Assembly: GCA_025094145.1 (NCBI GenBank)
Contig: JALLLS010000043.1
Span: 1 to 64,000 of the forward strand
Direction of reading: 5' to 3'
Source of the DNA: Spinellus fusiger
Lineage: Eukaryota > Mucoromycota > Mucoromycetes > Mucorales > Phycomycetaceae
DNA: 64,000 nt
A model generated the notes under the pieces. That model worked only from the letters and a program-made list of their open reading frames with translations. It did not search any database and was not told where the DNA came from. The first letter of the stretch is position 1, and each line of letters opens with the position of its first letter. The translations under genes and the position numbers were made by a program. Below, one piece after another: positions 58,862-64,000 of this stretch.

Positions 58862-61440
58862 ATGGAAGTGCACCGTTGTCGTTTTGTAGAGTACCAACCT
58901 GCAGCTATCAATGCACTCGACTTCACACCCCACACATTCCAAAAAACCCGATTAGCTGTGGGAAGAGCCAACGGAAATATCGAGATTTGGGATCCTTCTC
59001 ACCGTTACCGTCTGGAAAAGACGATTCCTGGTGGCAAAGATCTCTCTGTAGAGAGTCTTGTATGGGCACATCAGTCAGTGATTGTGGACGAAGACATGGA
59101 CAATTCACCAGAAGAAATAGAACGGGAGTTAGAGCAACTGCTCTCTCAGCCACCACGCCTGTTTTCATCCGGGTTGAATCCTTATATTGTAGAATGGAAT
59201 ACAACATCACTGACAGCCAAAGTGAGATTGATATACATATTTTCAAACTATTTCTCTGACACCCTTCTCTATTTCTTTTTCTTGTCACTATAGAAATCAG
59301 TGGATTCGAATGGTGGTGCTGTTTGGTGTTTAGCCGTGAATAATACAGGCACAAGACTAGCAGCTGCGTGTGAAGATGGGTGCATTCGGTTGTTTGATAT
59401 TGCTGATGATCGTCTTGAATATATCCGTAGTTTTGAAGCACAAAAAGGTAAGCCAGTTATACACTATGGTATTGATGTGTTGAGGTAGGCCGTATTCTAT
59501 CGGTGGCATGGTCGCCTGAGGACACCTTTATTGTTTCTGGTGGGTCCGATAGTTCTCTTCGTACATGGAATGTGGCTACAGGAAGAGCAACCCAACGTAT
59601 GACTGTCAACAAAATCAAAAAAGAACACACACTTGTATGGTCTGTGGTAGTATTGAAGAATAATACCGTGGTATCTGGAGATTCACTAGGAAATCTGATG
59701 TTCTGGAATGCTGAGAATGGTTCATTAATGCAGTGCCATAAAGCACACGGAGCAGATATCTTGTCTGTAGTAGCCTCAAGTGATGGAGATCAAGTCTTTT
59801 CAGCAGGTGTGGATCGTAAACTGACATCGTACCGAAGACTACAGCCTAACCAGAGAAAGGGCAGTAAGAGTTCAACAGAAGGCAGTTGGGTCAATATTGG
59901 AAGTCGTCGATACCATTGGCACGATATCCGTGCACTTGCTATTGATGACAGACCCACAGTCAATTCTATTGTTTCTGGAGGAGTGGATATTGAACTGGTA
60001 GCATGTCCTGCTGCTGAATTTCCACAGCTTATTCAGAACAGATTGCCTCCGTTCCCCCACAAAGATCTTATTTCACTATCAAAGTCAAAAAAGCTGATTC
60101 TGTCTACTCTCTTCAACTCCCTCTCTTTATGGAAGCTTGGCAAAGGTAATGTGCTGTGTGGATAGTGCACTGGAGTATCATTTAGGCTCATTCTTTATAT
60201 TTATATATATACATACTAGCCACACCCATTGATAGCTCTACTTCTTACCGTCATGCACTACCTCAGATGCTAGAACCTCACCAAAGAGTACTGGACATTC
60301 AGTTGAAGCCTGATTGCAACATCACCTCAAGCGCACTATCAGAGAACGCAAAATGGATTGCTGTAGCTGACACAGAGAGTGTCCGCCTTTTTAGAGTCTC
60401 TGAATCCGTAAGTTGCTAAATGAGATGGCTATGGGTCCTTACCTTTCTTTTTCTTTTTCTTTCCCTTTTTTCTTTATTTTTTAAATAGGAGACTTCAGAC
60501 AGACTTAATGTGAAGAAAGTTCGATCTTTTGAAGTAGCATTGAATGAATATCTTCAATTGAACAACATAGCTGCAGGCGCACACCACGTCTTATTCACAC
60601 CAGAATCCGATAAATTGGTGATTGTTACTGTAGAATCCTGGATTCTTGTCATTGATCTTGTCAGCTGGGAAGAAGGATGCTTTGAATTCCTCCGAGAATT
60701 TGGACACCACCGAGGACTCAACAGCAAGGAAAGTAGCCTACAAGATGCCACTGTAGCCACTGTTATCTCACTGGCAGTCAGTGCTGATGGTCAATGGCTT
60801 GCTACTGCCGACGATGATAACCGTATTCATGTATTTAATTTAGACAGCTTAATGGTAAGTGTTCATAAGGATGCCTTTCAGAACCATAAAAACAAAAGAC
60901 TAAAAAAAAAGGAACCTATACCACTAGCATCATTTCAAACTTCCTAGATCCTCCATTCCACACACAGCACTTTCGTTCAATGACTTCCGCCCCAACGAAC
61001 TTTGCGTTAGTCAGGCCACTAACGAGTTTTATATCTACAATGTAGAACAAAAGCAATTGACACTTTGGTCTAAATTACATGCTGACCAGCCTGATGATAA
61101 ACTGCTTGAGCAACGTGATAGAATCCGTGGTATGACTTATAACCCTGCTCACAAAGACAAGATGATTCTTTATGGAAGCACCTTTTTATGTCAGGCAGAT
61201 CTAAATGTTACAAGCAAGACAGAGAACAAACAGCAGAAGCGTAAACACGATCAAGACAAGAACGAACAGAAGAAGACATCCGACAAGGTGGCATCCGAGA
61301 CAAATATTGTTCACAAATATCAACAGATTCTGTACTGTGGGTTTATTGATCATCATTCCATGGTGATGATTGAGCGACCAAAATTCAGTGTATTAGAGAA
61401 CCTGCCGCCATCCTACTACAAGGCACAGTTTGGTACCTAA
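58862..61440 (+). CDS. UTP4: U3 snoRNA-associated protein Utp4 (cirhin-type WD40 protein)
   Basis: Six exons (58862-59221, 59294-59447, 59489-60145, 60220-60407, 60489-60854, 60928-61440), all GT-AG and in phase, give 745 residues. The start matches the family: MEVHRCRFVEYQPAAINALD, then LAVGRANGNIEIWDPSHRYR. WD-type repeats recur: AVWCLAVNNTGTRLAAACED, ILSVAWSPEDTFIVSGGSDS, ADILSVVASSDGDQVFSAGV and VISLAVSADGQWLATADDDN. The C-terminal block includes SFNDFRPNELCVSQATNEFY and a Lys-rich insert before PPSYYKAQFGT. Utp4 belongs to the t-UTP/UtpA subcomplex that loads early on nascent pre-rRNA in the nucleolus. The acceptor at 60927 was chosen because it alone continues the family's LPRSSIPHTALSF segment in phase. 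Confidence 0.93.
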
Positions 61441-61508
61441 TGTTAATATCCTAATGTTGATGAATAAAGATGCACAAAAAGCATTTAATGTCATTCTCTA
61501 CTTTATTA

Positions 61509-62574
61509 TTAGTTGATAATAGCAAAGAGTTCAGTTACAAACACATGGTCTCCTTGTTCATATGCTGTTTTTCCTTCTTCATCACGTAAAGAAGTATCAC
61601 AGCCCTGTTGATGTAATAGTCTGGCAGTCTCAAATTGCTCAGAAATGTAGGCTGATAAGAGACATGTTACTATAAAATCACTATTTGGTAGCTTACCATA
61701 ATGCAAGGGGGTTTCTAATGCATTGTTCTATAGAAAGAATGAGTGAGTGAGTGAGTGAGTGAGTGACAGTGTCTACCATCACTTATGGTTACCTGTACAT
61801 TGATATCAGCACCAAGATCGATCAACATACGTGCCATATCAGTATAGCCACGATCGCATGCATGATGAAGAGGAGTCAATCCCTTTCGATATATCAATCA
61901 TAGGTACATGGAAGAATGGAAGAAAGAAAAAGAGTTTTCCGTTGAGTGGCCTTGGTGAATGGCTGACATTTTACCTCTTCATCTTTGCTATTGACTGATT
62001 GCTTAAACTCTTTTATCTGCTCACGTACTTTATCCAAGTTGTTGGTACGTGTGAAGCCAAACAGATCCTCCTCATACACTTCTTCTTCATTCTGGGCCAA
62101 TGAACTCACACAAGCACCCAATCCATGGATTTCCTATGTATATATCCTCAGTACAGCCATAACAACAAGCACTGTACCTCTTCTTTGCTTTGCTGATAGG
62201 CATACTCACCTTGACAAGACCATCCAACCCCAAGGGATTCTACAAGGGCAATGTATTGGGTTTTGGCGTCCTCTCCTGGAATTCCCTTGGCGGATTGCCA
62301 GGCATCCCACTTTGCTCTATTTACAAATTCAAACAGACCTGGTTTGGGTGTAGTGCAGTCGCCAACAATCACTTGTTTGAATAAGGCATAGAGCTACACT
62401 TGACGTTGGTACATTTCTCTGGGTGTCTTTGTGTGTGTGTGTGTGGGTGTGTATGTGTATATATATCAGACTACCTGCCTTTAACTTGTTATCATTGGAC
62501 ACTTTGATTCCTTCATGGGTGCTCATATAGATATAGGCTGACTCGAACCAATCATCAAGTTGTGTAGATGCCAT
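61509..62574 (-). CDS. Acyl-CoA-binding protein with ankyrin repeats (ACBD6-like)
   Basis: Six exons (62574-62479, 62393-62178, 62133-61975, 61882-61793, 61727-61697, 61651-61509) give 244 residues. An N-terminal acyl-CoA-binding domain has LDDWFESAYIY, KLYALFKQVIVGDCTTPKPG, WDAWQSAKGIPGEDAKTQYI and VESLGVGW. An acidic linker follows, then two or three ankyrin repeats (GLTPLHHACDRGYTDMARML, ETPLHYG, TARLLHQQGCDTSLRDEEGK). This order is that of ACBD6, a cytosolic carrier of long-chain acyl-CoA. The first intron must start with GC (AAG/GCAGGT) to keep LKLYALFKQ in frame; all others are GT-AG. It converges with UTP4, whose stop lies 68 bp away. Confidence 0.9.
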
Positions 62575-62698
62575 GGTGGAATGAAGAAAAACGGCAATCC
62601 AGGAAAAGAAGGACACTCCGCTATACTCTTGACCATAAGCCACTGAGGGTTGCTTATGTTTGTTCTGCTATTGTTGACTGTAGCTGGTCTACACACCA
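62575..62698. promoter_or_regulatory. Short upstream region of the ACBD6-like gene
   Basis: About 120 bp between the ACBD6-like start codon and the terminus of TIR element 3. The element has inserted in, or sits immediately beyond, this gene's promoter. Confidence 0.35.
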
Positions 62699-64000
62699 GG
62701 AGGTCTTTAGGATATAAAAGGAAATAGTCGAAATACAATTGTTTAGAAATGACATGGATTTGAAAAGGAGCAAAAATAAATTAAGATGTATTCATGTTAG
62801 TTTTTAAATAAAGATTATTATGTAGATTTACCTGTAAATATCTGAATCCCGGAGGAAACCACTTTTAATGTGGCGATATATAATATGAATACGAATAAGA
62901 ATATCTATTCTTATGTGACTGTATAGATACCCTTTGATGCATTCACATCTCTGTTCTAAACAATTCCGCAACTTTGGCAAGCGTGGATAGTGTTGAAATT
63001 CACTAATACCTCAGTGAGGATATTTGTGTTGCAAGTATGGCAGATCTTGAGAATAAAAAAAGAAAACAAAATAGAGTAACTGTTAAAAGAGCATTTTATA
63101 TTGAGTGAGAGGTCAATCATGCTTACCCTCGATGTAAAGAACTCATCGACATCAACCAGAAGAAGATCACCACTCTTTTGTCTCTTTTTCAATGATTGAT
63201 ATAATATTCTTGTCAAACCAACACGATGGCCTTTGAACTTGACAGCATCCTTTCCTTTCATTCCTGTGCCATAGGCAATGGCTGGCAGCTTGGTAGGAGC
63301 GTACCCCAATCATTTTAGGTGCCAATACCCCTTTTCAATAATAAAATAGTAGTAAGAATAATTAGTTCGAGATGTATTAATGTACTCTCTATGTATGTCG
63401 TATTACCCTTGCACTGGCACCTTCTTGCCTTTGTAATGGATTCACTGGGTTTATTATAGTAAAAAAATATACAATAGAAACTGACCAACATGTAAGACAT
63501 AATAAACATACACAAATACTTACCAGATCACAACTGTTGGTTTATATGCCAGACAAAAACAAACAAGTTAAAGAGGGTAGAAGTTATGAAGAACAACAGA
63601 CAGTGTGTTTGACATGTATTAGTATCCGAACAGAAGAGAACAAAACTAAATTTCACAATTCATTTGCTTAATCAGAACTACCAAAGTAATGCAGACTACA
63701 ACAACATTTTAAAAAGAAAAGAATTCCTTAAAGAACAGTTGCCTAGTTACCCGTTGTGATCAACTCGTGTGTTGTGTCCCTGTTCATCTACCCTCTTTGA
63801 TTTCCCTAGACTAGCCTTTTTACTAATACTCTATTTTGTCTTCACTGCTAGAGACTCAAACATCTATACATTTATCTCTCTAATGGCCCTGTTGATAACT
63901 ACAGTGCCCTTTATTACAGAATAAAGGATATATTTTACAAAGTCACATAGTATAGATCTTGAGGCTACTTTTATATATTTTTAAGCTATAAGGATCAAAG
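62699..64000. mobile_element. TIR element 3 carrying a Fanzor/TnpB-like gene, runs off the window
   Basis: The left terminus CTACACACCAGG at 62699 continues into GTCTTTAGGATATAAAAGG, matching the left ends of elements 1 and 2. A minus-strand nuclease gene follows with its 3' end toward this terminus. Farther right, 63720-63925 matches element 4 (8655-8870, inverted), including GTTGCCTAGTTACC and GTTGATAACTACAGTGCCC. The right terminus lies outside the window, so the size is unknown but at least 1.3 kb. Confidence 0.65.
62911..63560 (-). pseudogene. Fanzor/TnpB-like RNA-guided nuclease, C-terminal half
   Basis: The minus strand encodes YKPTVVIW (near 63540, GTAAGT donor), then GYAPTKLPAIAYGTG, GKDAVKFKGHRVGLTRILYQ and LLLVDVDEFFTSR, followed by a GT-AG intron (63127-63053). 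After the intron comes ICHTCNTN, then HACQSCGIV, a TAG, and NRDVNASKG to a second stop at 62911-62913. DE(F/Y)xTS, a CxxC...CxxC zinc ribbon and NRDxNA form the signature of TnpB/Fanzor C-termini, where the final Asp is the third RuvC catalytic residue. The TAG sits exactly where relatives have Trp (VWNRD), so one base change (TGG to TAG) cut off the catalytic Asp. The junction upstream of GYAPTK has no good acceptor, so that region is damaged too. N-terminal parts were not found. An alternative label would be a domesticated TnpB-like protein. Confidence 0.7.

Noticed and set aside
62428..62464. TIR end of another Fanzor-like element (ggtgtgtatgtg)
   Set aside because: It belongs to a GT microsatellite inside the first intron of the ACBD6-like gene.

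Overview
This window comes from a compact, AT-rich, intron-dense fungal genome, most likely an early-diverging fungus of the Mucoromycota. That placement is inferred from gene content (VPS5, a CENP-I/Mis6 kinetochore gene, an NDT80-domain factor, GOT1, BFR2, UTP4), from many introns of about 45-80 nt, and from repeat families that resemble ones I associate with Mucorales and Mortierellales. No species assignment is possible from the sequence alone.

Layout. 0.9-3.3 kb: VPS5-like retromer sorting nexin (+, 10 exons). 3.8 kb: tRNA-Lys(TTT) on the minus strand. 4.1-10.4 kb: repeat block with an LTR, a 3'-truncated LINE, a fragment of a new TIR element, a second LTR and a dead Tc1/mariner copy. 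11.1-14.4 kb: complete CENP-I gene (-, 18 exons). 15.1-25.7 kb: relics of a Fanzor/TnpB-like nuclease family, a multi-exon gene of unknown function (20.1-22.2 kb), a decayed PIF-like transposase carrying a chromodomain, and a decayed nuclease-like gene. 26.0-33.7 kb: one long LINE with a nested solo LTR, an LTR fragment and an internally deleted LINE. 35.5-37.9 kb: a 2.4-kb DNA transposon with near-identical long terminal inverted repeats and a 4-bp target duplication. 40.0-47.1 kb: three minus-strand genes, NDT80-domain factor, GOT1 and BFR2. 47-58.8 kb: sparse, with a second copy of the Fanzor-like TIR element, a LINE 3' fragment, three unrecognised candidate genes and a proteasome alpha-5 pseudogene. 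58.9-62.6 kb: UTP4 (+) and an acyl-CoA-binding/ankyrin protein (-). 62.7 kb to the end: a third Fanzor-like TIR element that runs off the window.

The housekeeping genes concern unrelated processes (retromer, kinetochore, Golgi traffic, small-subunit ribosome assembly, acyl-CoA binding). BFR2 and UTP4 both act in ribosome biogenesis but lie 12 kb apart on opposite strands. The most interesting signal is the family of Fanzor/TnpB-like loci. Four sites share termini with the core CTAYACACC. At three of them a minus-strand nuclease-like gene points its 3' end at the same terminus, with short non-coding DNA between stop and terminus, which is the layout expected of TnpB/Fanzor guide-RNA loci. Every copy seen here is broken, so this is fossil evidence for a family rather than a working locus.
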